This document shows, piece after piece, positions 25,848-33,530 of a stretch of 34,563 bases of DNA; positions within the stretch are counted from its first letter, which is position 1, and each line of letters begins with the position of its first letter. The notes under the pieces were generated by a model. The model saw nothing but the letters and a program-made list of their open reading frames with translations. It made no database searches and was not told the origin of the DNA. Source of the DNA: an uncultured Phycisphaerales bacterium (lineage in GTDB: Bacteria > Planctomycetota > Phycisphaerae > Phycisphaerales > UBA1924); contig CALMPG010000176.1 of NCBI GenBank assembly GCA_937871915.1, positions 1 to 34,563 on the forward strand, read 5' to 3'. Position numbers and translations under genes: made by a program.

Positions 25848-26762
25848 GTGCCCGAACTCCCCGAGGTCGAATCCCTCCGCCTCTCCCTCCTCCCGCACCT
25901 CCTCGGCCGCTCCGTCGCCGCCGCCCGCCTCTATCGCCGCGACGTCCTCATCGCCCCCGGTGATCCGCCCGGGGGCTTCCCCCGCCAGCGCAATCGCGCG
26001 ACGCTCCGTCCCAAGCGCATCTCCCCCGCCGACCTCCTCACCGGCGCGGCCATCGTCTCCCTCGCCCGCCGCGGCAAGCAACTCGCCATCATCGCCCGCT
26101 CTCCGCGCGCCCCAACCCCCGAGCCCGACCGCGCCCTCATCGTCCAACTCGGCATGACCGGCTCCCTCGACGCCCTCGCCCCCGGCGACAAGCCCGACGC
26201 CCACACCCACGCCCTCTGGTCCCTCGACTCCGGCCTCCGCATCCGCTTCCACGACCCGCGCCGCTTCGGCTCCCTCCGCGTCTTCCGCGCCATCGCCGAC
26301 CTCGACGCCCACTGGGCCGCCCTCGGGCCCGACGCCCTCACCATCACCGACGCCGACCTCCACGCCGCGCTCGCCCGGGCCCGGCGCCCAATCAAGGCCG
26401 CGCTCCTCGACCAGTCCGTCCTCGCGGGTGTCGGCAATATCTACGCCGACGAGGCTCTCTTCCTCGCCCGCATCCATCCCACCGCCATCGCCGCCGGGAT
26501 TCCCCCCGCCAACATCGCAACCCTGGCGGCCGCCATCCGCTCCATCCTCGCGGCCGCCGTCCAGGCCGGCGGCTCCACCCTTCGCGACTACGCCGATGCC
26601 AACGGCGCCCAAGGCACCTACGTCGCCTCACACCGCGTCTACGGGCGCGCCGGCCTCCCGTGCACAATCTGCCGCTCGCCGCTCTCCCACGCCCTCCTCG
26701 TCCAACGCACGACCGTCTGGTGCCCCCGCTGCCAACCCCGCCCACGGATCAGACCCCACTAG
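25848..26762 (+). CDS. mutM: Formamidopyrimidine-DNA glycosylase (Fpg/MutM)
   Basis: This base-excision repair enzyme removes 8-oxoguanine and formamidopyrimidines and nicks the DNA. The start is the GTG at 25848, because it yields the obligatory N-terminus (M)PELPEVE: Pro2 is the catalytic nucleophile after Met removal and Glu3 the acid. Further signatures are RRGKQLAI (catalytic Lys), IVQLGMTGSL, HDPRRFGSL, DQSVLAGVGNIYADEALFLA (helix-two-turn-helix) and the C-terminal zinc finger with CTIC and CPRCQ, preceded by QRTTVW. The product has 304 aa, longer than the usual 270 because of insertions after the first helix (PGDPPGGFPRQRNRATLRP) and around residue 90. The start lies only 32 bp after the ELWxxDGT gene without an obvious Shine-Dalgarno, so read-through transcription is possible. 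It is convergent with dnaA across the origin candidate. Confidence 0.95.
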   Translation: MPELPEVESLRLSLLPHLLGRSVAAARLYRRDVLIAPGDPPGGFPRQRNRATLRPKRISPADLLTGAAIVSLARRGKQLAIIARSPRAPTPEPDRALIVQLGMTGSLDALAPGDKPDAHTHALWSLDSGLRIRFHDPRRFGSLRVFRAIADLDAHWAALGPDALTITDADLHAALARARRPIKAALLDQSVLAGVGNIYADEALFLARIHPTAIAAGIPPANIATLAAAIRSILAAAVQAGGSTLRDYADANGAQGTYVASHRVYGRAGLPCTICRSPLSHALLVQRTTVWCPRCQPRPRIRPH

Positions 26763-26788
26763 GGTGTTCAACCAAGGTCCATTCTTTG

Positions 26789-26797
26789 TTATCCACA
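26789..26797 (+). promoter_or_regulatory. DnaA box, exact consensus
   Basis: TTATCCACA matches the high-affinity DnaA box at all nine positions, within the gene-free region next to dnaA. No other exact copy was noticed in the window. Confidence 0.75.
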
Positions 26798-27127
26798 ATC
26801 TTTCCCGATCCGCTTTCCGGGATGTGTGCGCCCCAATCGCGCACCACTCGCCGCCCCCCGTCCGGCTCTTCTTCTTACCAATAAGAGAGATAGCTTTAGC
26901 AGTAGTGGAAGAGAGTCCTGTCGCATGGTGGACAATCGGGGAATGCAGACCGTAAAACCATCGGTATCAAGCACTTGGAGGCGAACGCGCCGTGTGTTGA
27001 ACCTGTCGGTTTCCAGTCGCCTTCGCGCGGCCGCGGATCGGGCGATTTCACACCCGACAAACCGTCCCGAACTCCCCACCACACACCCCCGCCCTCCCCA
27101 GCGCGCCCGCGCCCGTTCGCCCACAAG

Positions 27128-27136
27128 TTACCCACA
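27128..27136 (+). promoter_or_regulatory. DnaA box, one mismatch
   Basis: TTACCCACA differs from the consensus only at position 4. It lies 123 bp beyond the dnaA stop codon, in the origin candidate. Confidence 0.5.
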
Positions 27137-27185
27137 CGAAAACCGACATGGGCGCTAACCCCATCTCACCGTCGTGACAACCCCT

Positions 27186-27210
27186 GATTGGGTGAACAAA
27201 ACACCCGATC
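27186..27210. terminator. Inverted repeat downstream of dnaA
   Basis: GATTGGGTG and CACCCGATC form a 9-bp stem with one G-T pair around a 7-base A-rich loop, 50 bp after the dnaA stop codon. There is no following T-run on the dnaA-sense strand, so it could be a weak terminator or an origin structure. Confidence 0.4.
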
Positions 27211-27259
27211 GCGCCGAGGACCTCCCGTCGCGCCGGCGCCTTACCGAGCCGTGCTTCGC

Positions 27260-28801
27260 TCAAACCGTCCCCACCTGCACCTGCGACTCCAGCGACGACA
27301 CCACCCGGTTGAAACTCAGGTCCACGCTGCACCGATCCTCCACCGTCTTCACCGCGTGCATCACCGTGGTGTGGTCCCGGCCGCCGAAGTACCCCCCGAT
27401 CTCCTCGAGGGAAAACCGCGTGTTCCGGCGGGCCAGATACATGCACACCTGGCGAGGCAGCGCGATCGACCGCTGCCGGCGCTGGCTCTGCAGGTCCGTC
27501 ATCTTCACCCCGTAGAACTCCGTCACCGCCCCGATGATCGTCTGGATCTGCACCCGCTTCTCGCCCTTGATCGTCTCGTCCCCCAGGGCCGCCGCCGCCA
27601 TCGGGATGTCGATCGCCCGCTTCTCCACGCTCGCCATCACCTGCAACTTGACGATCGCCCCCTCCAGTTCCCGGATGTTCGCGTCGATCCGCGACGCGAT
27701 CAGGCACGCCACGTCGTCGGAGAGCTCCATGCCGCGCATCCGCGCCTTGTTCTTGAGGATCTCCACGCGCGTCTCGTAGCACGGCGGCGTCACGCTCGTC
27801 ACCAGGCCCCACTTGAACCGGCTCACCAGCCGATCCTCGAGGTCGGGGATCTCCTCCGGCGGCGCATCCGAGGAGAGCACGATCTGCCTGTGCGACTGGT
27901 ACAGGCTGTTGAACGTGTGGAAGAACTCCTCCTGCGTCCGGTCGCGCTTGGCCAGGAAGTGGATGTCGTCGATGATCAGGAGATCCACGTCCCGGAACCG
28001 GTGCCGGAACGCCGTCATCTCCCCCGCCTGCACCGCGTCCATGAACTGCGTCATGAACCCCTCGCACGACGTGTAGAAGATCCGCGTCTGCGGGTGCTGC
28101 TCCTTGATCCGCAGGCAGATCGCCTGCAGCAGGTGCGTCTTTCCCAGCCCCACGCCCCCGTGCACGAAATACGGGTTGTACGACCGCCCCGGGTTGTTCG
28201 CCACCGCCATCGCCGCGGCGTGCGCCAACCGGTTCGTCGGCCCCACGATGAAGTTCTCGAAGCTGTAGTCCGGATTGATCACCAGCGAGTCCGTCCCGGA
28301 CTCTCGCCTCGTCCCCGCCAGTTCCCACTTCGGCGCGCCCGCGTGCCCGTTGGCCCCGCCCCCCGCCGAGACCTTCATCTCCATCCCGTCCACGCGCACG
28401 CCCGGACCATTCCGACCTTCGCCCGGCGCTCCATGCTGGCCATTCCGCGCCGCGGGCGGCAGACCGCCGGCGACGCTCTCCCCCTCGCCCGGCCGCTTCG
28501 CGGTCGGCGCGGGGAGCGCATCCTCCGGCCCAAGAAACAACACGGACAGCAGGTGCTTGGAAACAGTTCGGGCCGCGTCGTTGAATCCGTCGGCGCACTG
28601 CTTCCTCAGGTAATCCCGATGGATATCCGTGCGCGTCCGCAATCGCAGCACGCCCCCGTCAATACCCAGTGGCTCGACCTCCTCGAACCACTGCCGGCAG
28701 AGGGTCTGCTGGTGCGCCTTCAGGTGCGCGAGCATTCCCTCCCAGAGCTGGCTATCCGGGCGCATCCGCGCGTGGCGCGATTCTGGATTCATGCGTGACA
28801 T
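27260..28801 (-). CDS. dnaA: Chromosomal replication initiator protein DnaA
   Basis: The AAA+ initiator DnaA binds oriC boxes and opens the duplex. The 513-aa product shows domain I (about 15-90, LWEGMLAHLKAHQQTLCRQW), a Gly/Pro/Ala-rich linker (domain II, about 95-165), the ATPase domain III, and domain IV. Domain III opens with the YSFENFIVGPTNRLAHAAA motif, followed by Walker A GGVGLGKTHL and Walker B LLIIDDIHFL. Domain IV carries the DnaA signature GGRDHTTVMHAV in the DNA-binding helix-turn-helix. The start is uncertain: ATG 28801 has GAGGGA 13 bases upstream, ATG 28792 is three codons further in, and GTG 28822 would overlap that element. The gene points away from the MBL-hydrolase gene, with the origin candidate on its 3' side. 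dnaN is not next to it, unlike the common dnaA-dnaN order. Confidence 0.97.
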   Translation of the reverse strand: MSRMNPESRHARMRPDSQLWEGMLAHLKAHQQTLCRQWFEEVEPLGIDGGVLRLRTRTDIHRDYLRKQCADGFNDAARTVSKHLLSVLFLGPEDALPAPTAKRPGEGESVAGGLPPAARNGQHGAPGEGRNGPGVRVDGMEMKVSAGGGANGHAGAPKWELAGTRRESGTDSLVINPDYSFENFIVGPTNRLAHAAAMAVANNPGRSYNPYFVHGGVGLGKTHLLQAICLRIKEQHPQTRIFYTSCEGFMTQFMDAVQAGEMTAFRHRFRDVDLLIIDDIHFLAKRDRTQEEFFHTFNSLYQSHRQIVLSSDAPPEEIPDLEDRLVSRFKWGLVTSVTPPCYETRVEILKNKARMRGMELSDDVACLIASRIDANIRELEGAIVKLQVMASVEKRAIDIPMAAAALGDETIKGEKRVQIQTIIGAVTEFYGVKMTDLQSQRRQRSIALPRQVCMYLARRNTRFSLEEIGGYFGGRDHTTVMHAVKTVEDRCSVDLSFNRVVSSLESQVQVGTV

Positions 28802-28921
28802 GTGTGTGCGATCGTCCCTCACGATCGGTCGTCCGTCAATGGTTTGTCTTCGACCTGCGACCGTGGCCGCCTCGGCGCGATTGCCGATGCGCCGCGTGCG
28901 CTCGGTCCTCCCAATGGCCCA

Positions 28922-28949
28922 ACCCTAATCATTCCGGCGCGTTTGTCAA
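28922..28949 (-). promoter_or_regulatory. Possible dnaA promoter
   Basis: On the minus strand a perfect -35 TTGACA (28944-28949) is followed after 16 bases by TAGGGT (28922-28927), a weak -10. It lies about 120 bp before the dnaA start. Confidence 0.4.
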
Positions 28950-28971
28950 ATCCACCGGCGCAAATGCAATC

Positions 28972-29005
28972 GCGCGCCGCCGACGCTTCTCATCCGTCGG
29001 CGCGC
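28972..29005 (-). terminator. GC-rich hairpin downstream of the MBL-fold gene
   Basis: GCCGACG (28979-28985) pairs with CGTCGGC (28995-29001) around a 9-base loop, and the stem continues with GCGC after a small bulge. It begins about 25 bp past the MBL gene stop. The following minus-strand bases are not T-rich, so termination is only suggested. Confidence 0.45.
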
Positions 29006-29030
29006 CTATACGCGGAGTGTCGCGATCGCC

Positions 29031-30092
29031 CTACGAACGCGGCCGCATCGGCGGACGCGCCCCCCCCCCGCCGCCACCCGGCCCGCCGCGCCCCGTCGGC
29101 GGCCGACCGAATCCGCCCCCGCCCGGACGACCGCCCGGCCGCCCCATCCCGCCCCCGCCCGGACGCGCCAGCAGGTCCGGCAACTGCCCGTTGTCGGCCA
29201 GCTGCTTCTCGTAGCGCTCCTTGTTGTTCTTGTAGTCCATCAGGAACTCGACCTTCTTCATCAGCTGCGGCCCGGCCAGCTGCGTCAGCCGCTGGCGCGC
29301 AAAGAGCAGGTTCGTCCGGCGCGACAGATGCGTGAGCACCAGCGCCTGCGATTCGAGCACCCGCAGCCACTCCGCGATCGCCTCCGCGTGCATGTGCATC
29401 CCCACCTTGGCCCGCTCGGCGTGGTCCGGCTCGGTGAACGTGCACTCGCAGATGGCGATCTGCGACTTGCGCACCTCCTCGCGCACCAGCCACGGCCCCG
29501 GGGCGCAGTCCCCCAGATACGACACCAGAGGCACCTCGAGGATCCGCGTGATCTCCTCCCCCCGGTCCCGAAGCTCCTTGAGCTTCTCCTGCGGCATGCC
29601 GGCGTACTCGTCCTTGAGCTTCGATCGCTTCTCCACCACCGCGTACCCGAACGTCGGCACGGTGTGCTCCACCGGCACCGGGCGGATGAAGATGTTGTTC
29701 TTGATCATGAACTCGTCGCCCGGCTTCATGGCGATGAGCTTGTAGGGCGTCTTCTGGTTCTCCAGCTCCACGTACCCCGCCAGCATCCGCTCGATGTGCG
29801 GCGCGATCCGCGCATCGCAGATGATCGTCCCCTCCCCCATCCCCTGGAACCACCGCTGCGAGCAGTAGTACGCCAGGCCCCCGATGTGGTCCATGTGCCC
29901 GTGGCTGATCGCCACGTGCTTCATCGCCAGCATCGCCCGCGGGCACGTCCCCAGATCGAAGCAGATGTCCAGTTCCGGGATCGCCACGCACGTCGATTCA
30001 CCCGCCACGCTCGTCCCGAACACCCGAAACGGCGGCAGGTACAGAAATCCGAGCGTGGCTTCGCGCGGCGGCGGCTTGGGAATCATGTTCAT
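29031..30092 (-). CDS. MBL-fold metallo-hydrolase, RNase Z-like, with Gly/Arg-rich tail
   Basis: Metallo-beta-lactamase-fold protein of 353 aa. The metal-binding motif SHGHMDHIGG is at 63-72; later ligand-type positions are VEHTVPTFGY, YLGDCAPG, the HMHAEA helix and LTHLSRR. This order, with the HxxEA-like segment near the C-terminus, is that of the RNase Z (tRNA 3' processing) branch rather than hydrolytic beta-lactamases, but the substrate cannot be fixed from sequence. The last 45 residues are low-complexity Gly/Arg/Pro (GGGGMGRPGGRPGGGG), resembling RGG-type RNA-binding tails, which would fit an RNA substrate. ATG 30092 has GGAGG 9 bases upstream. The N-terminus has no signal peptide, so it is cytoplasmic. 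A divergent gene lies 112 bp upstream. Confidence 0.85.
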   Translation of the reverse strand: MNMIPKPPPREATLGFLYLPPFRVFGTSVAGESTCVAIPELDICFDLGTCPRAMLAMKHVAISHGHMDHIGGLAYYCSQRWFQGMGEGTIICDARIAPHIERMLAGYVELENQKTPYKLIAMKPGDEFMIKNNIFIRPVPVEHTVPTFGYAVVEKRSKLKDEYAGMPQEKLKELRDRGEEITRILEVPLVSYLGDCAPGPWLVREEVRKSQIAICECTFTEPDHAERAKVGMHMHAEAIAEWLRVLESQALVLTHLSRRTNLLFARQRLTQLAGPQLMKKVEFLMDYKNNKERYEKQLADNGQLPDLLARPGGGGMGRPGGRPGGGGFGRPPTGRGGPGGGGGGARPPMRPRS

Positions 30093-30204
30093 CTGGCGAA
30101 TCCTCCATCACCGAGCGATCAGCCCGGCGTGAGACCGTGTTGTCCCCTTCCCTCCCGAATCCGCGAATGATAGCACCGCCTCGGCAAAGACCCGGAGACC
30201 ATTC

Positions 30205-30783
30205 ATGGCCCCATCGCCCATGCACATCGGCCTCTCCGCCTGGATTATCCAGGACGGAAACTACGACGACTTCGCCTGCGGGGAACTTCGCCGCTTTGCG
30301 CTCGAGTTCTACCCAGCAAGAGGACTCCGCGCGGCGTCCGGCGAGGCGCCCGGCCTCGTGCATCTTGATAATGCGATGTACTCGGCCGGGGGAAGGGTGT
30401 GCCATGCGGGCCCCGACGCCTGGGTCGTCGATTTCGGGGGCGTGATGGCCTTCCGGGACGAAGCCGCTCCATCATGGGCAAGGGAGGGCGCGCTGGTCGC
30501 CGGCGATGTGTACCTCGGCATCGATCCGTTCTTCTACTTCGAGCGGCTGTACAAACTCCCGGGTGTTCCGCCTCTCATCTATGAATGGCGAATCGAGGCG
30601 ATCGACATGGATTCCACCCCCTTCGTGGACTCCATCGACGAAAAGGGCCGTGCTGTGAAAGTCCGAGACGAGTCCCGAAAGGGCCGCGTGCCGATCCCGG
30701 CAACCGATGGCTGGAAGGACGATCGCGAATACGTGCTCCACTGCACAATGACGCAGTCCGTTCCAATGAGAACGCGAGAGTAG
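30205..30783 (+). CDS. Uncharacterised 192-aa protein
   Basis: A cytoplasmic-looking protein without signal peptide or membrane helix. It begins with a conserved-looking block (IGLSAWIIQDGNYDDFACGE followed by LRRFALEF) and contains aromatic-rich segments (YLGIDPFFYFERLYKLPGVP) and a WKDDREYVLHCTM end. I do not recognise a family. GGAGA lies 7 bases before ATG 30205; ATG 30220 (MHIGLSAW) is a possible alternative. GC content and codon third positions are visibly less extreme than in neighbours (for example GAT, TCG, GAA and AAA codons are frequent), which could mean recent acquisition or weak expression. It is isolated on the plus strand between two leftward genes. Confidence 0.75.
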   Translation: MAPSPMHIGLSAWIIQDGNYDDFACGELRRFALEFYPARGLRAASGEAPGLVHLDNAMYSAGGRVCHAGPDAWVVDFGGVMAFRDEAAPSWAREGALVAGDVYLGIDPFFYFERLYKLPGVPPLIYEWRIEAIDMDSTPFVDSIDEKGRAVKVRDESRKGRVPIPATDGWKDDREYVLHCTMTQSVPMRTRE

Positions 30784-30818
30784 TGCTCGGCAACACCCCG
30801 CCCCCCTCAGCCGTGCGC

Positions 30819-31685
30819 TCACCCGCCCTGAGTTGGCTTCCCCGTCACCGGGTCCTGCCCGCGCAGATGCCGCGTCATGTCCCGCATCAACTGCATCCCG
30901 CGCTGCTGCTGCTGCGGCGCCGAGTGCTGGCCCACGCGGTTGCGCATCACGTCCGCCAGCCGCGCCAGTTGCCCCCCCGTCGGCCCCTCGCCCTTCGAGA
31001 GCCGGTCCTGATCGCGCTTGGCCTGCCTGCGCGCATCGGCCAGCCGCTGCTCGTCCGTCTTGTCGCTGCTCACCCCCGCCACCGTCTCCATCATCTTCTC
31101 CATGTTCAGAAGCGTCTGATCGAGATAGTCTCCGCGCTGATCCGCCGGCTTGCCCTGGTAATCAATCGCGTACTTGTCCCACACATCCAGCGCCAGCCGC
31201 GACGCGTTCTCTTCCAGTTGCTTGCGCAGCTTGTCCGTGTCGATGCTCGCCGCGAACGCCGCCATCATCGCCGAGTCGTCCCCCGACATCGTCTTCACCC
31301 GCTGGATCAGCTCCCCCAGCAACTCCAGCCGCTTGTCCACCGGCAAGGCGTTGAACTCGTCGGTCAGCAGCGTGTACCCCAGCACATCGTCCATCGGGTC
31401 CTCGGCATAGTCCGGCTGCGGCACCGGCCGCAGCGCCACAAACGCCGCCAGCCCGCCGCCGATGAGGACCAGCGCAAGCCCCCCGTACCGCAGCCGCCTG
31501 TTCCCCCACGCCCGCGCCAGCCATGCCGGCGCGCGCCTCGACCGCCGCGGGGCCCTCTGTTTTTCCGCCGCGCCACCCTGCCCCGCGGGCACAACGCCGT
31601 CGAGGATCGAACGCTCCGTCGGCAAGTGCGCCGTGTGCGAGTGGGGGGGGGATGGTTGTGAAGTGGTCTGAGACACGGAAAGCAT
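30819..31685 (-). CDS. Single-pass membrane protein, function unknown
   Basis: The 288-aa protein has a basic, Pro/Ser-rich N-terminal segment (about 1-66, with RAPRRSRRAPAWLARAW) and one transmembrane helix (about 68-86, YGGLALVLIGGGLAAFVAL). A long, mostly helical charged domain follows (90-260), ending in a Gln-rich part (SAPQQQQRGMQLMRDM). No domain recognised. ATG 31685 is 20 bp after the stop of the pseudopilin-like gene, so the two are probably co-transcribed, which hints at an envelope or secretion-related role. The ribosome-binding site is poor (GGAG only 1 base from ATG); a later start is possible. Confidence 0.7.
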   Translation of the reverse strand: MLSVSQTTSQPSPPHSHTAHLPTERSILDGVVPAGQGGAAEKQRAPRRSRRAPAWLARAWGNRRLRYGGLALVLIGGGLAAFVALRPVPQPDYAEDPMDDVLGYTLLTDEFNALPVDKRLELLGELIQRVKTMSGDDSAMMAAFAASIDTDKLRKQLEENASRLALDVWDKYAIDYQGKPADQRGDYLDQTLLNMEKMMETVAGVSSDKTDEQRLADARRQAKRDQDRLSKGEGPTGGQLARLADVMRNRVGQHSAPQQQQRGMQLMRDMTRHLRGQDPVTGKPTQGG

Positions 31686-31705
31686 GCTCCAGCGGCCGCG
31701 CCGAA

Positions 31706-32449
31706 CTAGTTGCACCCCGGAAACACCCGCTGCCCATACGTCACGATCAGATCGCACACCAGCTGTCGCAGCCGCGGATCCTGCGAATCAAACCGCACGA
31801 TGCTGCTCGCCCAGTCCGCCCGCCAATCCCCGAAGAATAGAGCGTTCCGCGGCACGCCCCCCTTCCGCCCCGTGTGCCAGTCGTCGTTGTCGAGCACCAC
31901 CGGCAGATCGCGCCACTTCGGGTCGTTGTACAGCAGCGTCGTCCCCTTCTGCGGATCGGCCACGGTCAACTGCTCGCCGAACACCATCATCTCCCCTGCC
32001 AGGTACTCGTAGCTGAACCCGCTGCTCCGCCACAGCGGCTCGAAGTTCGTCGCCGCGTCCTTCCCCACCCGATCCGACGGACACTTGAGCACATCCGCCA
32101 CATGGATCCACGGCGAGTTCGGGTTCGTCGGGTCCTCGCGCTCGGGCGCGGGGATCGACAGGTACGCCACCATCACGTCAAGCAGCGACAAATCGTTCTG
32201 GTTGCCGTTCGGATCATGGATCGGCCGCACCCGCGGCAGCAGGTCCTTCGAGTCGTTCATGTACGCCTGAAGCCCCGTTCCCATGCTCTTGAGGTTCGCA
32301 AGGCACGCGATCCGCCGAGACGTCTCCCGTGCCCCGCCCAGCGCCGGGATCGTGATCGACACCACGATCGCGATGATCGTGATGACCAGCAGCATCTCCA
32401 CCAATGTGAAGCCCAGGCCGCGCCGAGATTGCTTCACGAGAGAGTCCAT
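31706..32449 (-). CDS. Type II pseudopilin-like protein with prepilin cleavage motif
   Basis: The 247-aa protein has a canonical type IV prepilin N-terminus. A short basic leader (MDSLVKQSRRGLG) is cut before Phe14, followed by FTLVEMLLVITIIAIVVSIT with Glu at mature position 5, then a helical stalk and a soluble domain. The domain has WHTGRKGGVPRNALFFGDW near the end. This is reminiscent of the H-X9-DG prepilin-like proteins that are numerous in planctomycetes, but with GDW in place of the DGH element. Such proteins are substrates of prepilin peptidase and the type II secretion or pilus machinery. The start is ATG 32449, giving the normal 13-residue leader. It lies downstream of lpxC (118-bp gap containing a 25-bp repeat) and upstream of a membrane-protein gene. 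Confidence 0.88.
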   Translation of the reverse strand: MDSLVKQSRRGLGFTLVEMLLVITIIAIVVSITIPALGGARETSRRIACLANLKSMGTGLQAYMNDSKDLLPRVRPIHDPNGNQNDLSLLDVMVAYLSIPAPEREDPTNPNSPWIHVADVLKCPSDRVGKDAATNFEPLWRSSGFSYEYLAGEMMVFGEQLTVADPQKGTTLLYNDPKWRDLPVVLDNDDWHTGRKGGVPRNALFFGDWRADWASSIVRFDSQDPRLRQLVCDLIVTYGQRVFPGCN

Positions 32450-32529
32450 GCCCACACCGAATCGCCCCACCCCGCCCGAACCCATACAGCATCGGGCCAA
32501 ACGCCCGCTCATGCCACCAAATTGCCGCG

Positions 32530-32554
32530 GGGTACCCCGACACTCCGTGGCGGG
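32530..32554. repeat. Single copy of the 25-bp hairpin repeat
   Basis: Identical over 25 bp to the units at 4373 and 4406: GGGTACCC, then arms CCGACAC and GTGGCGG around TCC, then G. It is placed in the 118-bp spacer between lpxC and the pseudopilin-like gene, 14 bp past the lpxC stop. Confidence 0.92.
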
Positions 32555-32567
32555 ATGCCTTTCTCCC

Positions 32568-33446
32568 CTACGCCGATCCGATCCCATTCTCTAACCCGGC
32601 CAGTTTCGCCGCCATCGCATGGTTGTGCGAATGCCCCGTCCGCGTCGCCACCACCCGCCCAACCACCGGCCGCCCGCACAGCGCCAGATCCCCCAGCAGG
32701 TCCAGCAACTTGTGCCGCGCCGGCTCATCCGCGAATCGGTACTCGTTCTCGATCGGCCCATCCTCCCCGATCACCAGCATCTCGCGCGCCGAGAGATGCT
32801 TGAACATCCCCATCGCCCGCATCGCCTCCGCCTCCTGCCGCAGACAAAACGTCCGCGCCGGCGCAACCCCCTCCGCATACCCCTCCGCCGGCATCCCGAG
32901 CGGCACGAACACCGACGCCTCCTGCGCCGCGATCGGCGACCCCGCCGGATACTCCAGCCGGTAGGTCAACTCCAGCCCCGCCCGCTCCGTCGGGTGGGCC
33001 TCGATCCGCGTCGTCCCATCCTCAATGACGATCGACTCCACCACCCGGGCCGTCGGCCGCGACGTCGCGCCCGCGGTCACCACGCCCGCCGACGCGATCA
33101 TCTCCACAAACGGCGTCGCCGACCCATCGCCGATGGGAATCTCCGGCCCGCTGACCTCCACCATCGCATCCGTCACGCCCATCCCCGCCAGCGCCGACAT
33201 CACGTGCTCGACGGTCTGCACCGTCGCCGCCCCCCGCTCATCCGGATCGGCGCTGAGCACCGTCCGGCGCGCCTCGGGCACCACATGGATCACCCCCGCC
33301 CGGATCGCCGGCTGACCCGGCAGGTCGATCCGCCTGAACACGATCCCCCGCCCATCCCGCTCCGGCCGGATCGTGATCGAGGCCCGTTCCCCCGTAAACA
33401 GCGTGATCCCCGAAAGCGAGGCGCTGCGCGACAAGGTCCGGCGCAT
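32568..33446 (-). CDS. lpxC: UDP-3-O-acyl-N-acetylglucosamine deacetylase LpxC
   Basis: LpxC performs the committed step of lipid A synthesis, a zinc-dependent deacetylation in the cytoplasm. The 292-aa product contains the opening MRRTLSRSASLSGITLFTGE, the zinc motif VEHVMSAL, a central ARTFCLRQEAEAMRA segment, the second zinc motif ARHKLLDLLGDLAL (His and Asp ligands) and the catalytic GHSHNHAMA. It is not fused to FabZ, unlike many bacteroidete and some planctomycete versions. ATG 33446 matches the usual start of the family. However, a TATGAT lies 6 bases before an in-frame GTG at 33494, so a leaderless transcript giving 16 extra residues (VSSLTHPNASQTPLAV) is possible. Together with bamA and skp it indicates a lipopolysaccharide-type outer membrane. 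Confidence 0.95.
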   Translation of the reverse strand: MRRTLSRSASLSGITLFTGERASITIRPERDGRGIVFRRIDLPGQPAIRAGVIHVVPEARRTVLSADPDERGAATVQTVEHVMSALAGMGVTDAMVEVSGPEIPIGDGSATPFVEMIASAGVVTAGATSRPTARVVESIVIEDGTTRIEAHPTERAGLELTYRLEYPAGSPIAAQEASVFVPLGMPAEGYAEGVAPARTFCLRQEAEAMRAMGMFKHLSAREMLVIGEDGPIENEYRFADEPARHKLLDLLGDLALCGRPVVGRVVATRTGHSHNHAMAAKLAGLENGIGSA

Positions 33447-33500
33447 CACCGCGAGCGGCGTCTGCGAAGCATTCGGGTGGGTGAGTGATGACACGGCCCG

Positions 33501-33506
33501 ATCATA
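33501..33506 (-). promoter_or_regulatory. Probable -10 element for lpxC
   Basis: TATGAT on the minus strand lies in the short gap between the epimerase gene and lpxC, six bases before an in-frame GTG. No good -35 is seen. Confidence 0.35.
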
Positions 33507-33530
33507 GGACCCCCGCACAAAACCACCTGC

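Larger units (their letters stand above)
26763..27259. other. Candidate chromosomal replication origin (oriC) beside dnaA
   Basis: A 497-bp gene-free region between the 3' ends of mutM and dnaA. It contains a perfect DnaA box TTATCCACA (26789-26797), a one-mismatch box TTACCCACA (27128-27136) and a weaker reverse match GGTGGACAA (26927-26935). Between them is a stretch of clearly lower GC (about 26870-26920, with CCAATAAGAGAGATAGC and TTTAGCAG) that could serve as an unwinding element. Adjacency to dnaA and absence of genes fit oriC. The small number of exact boxes keeps confidence moderate. Confidence 0.6.
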
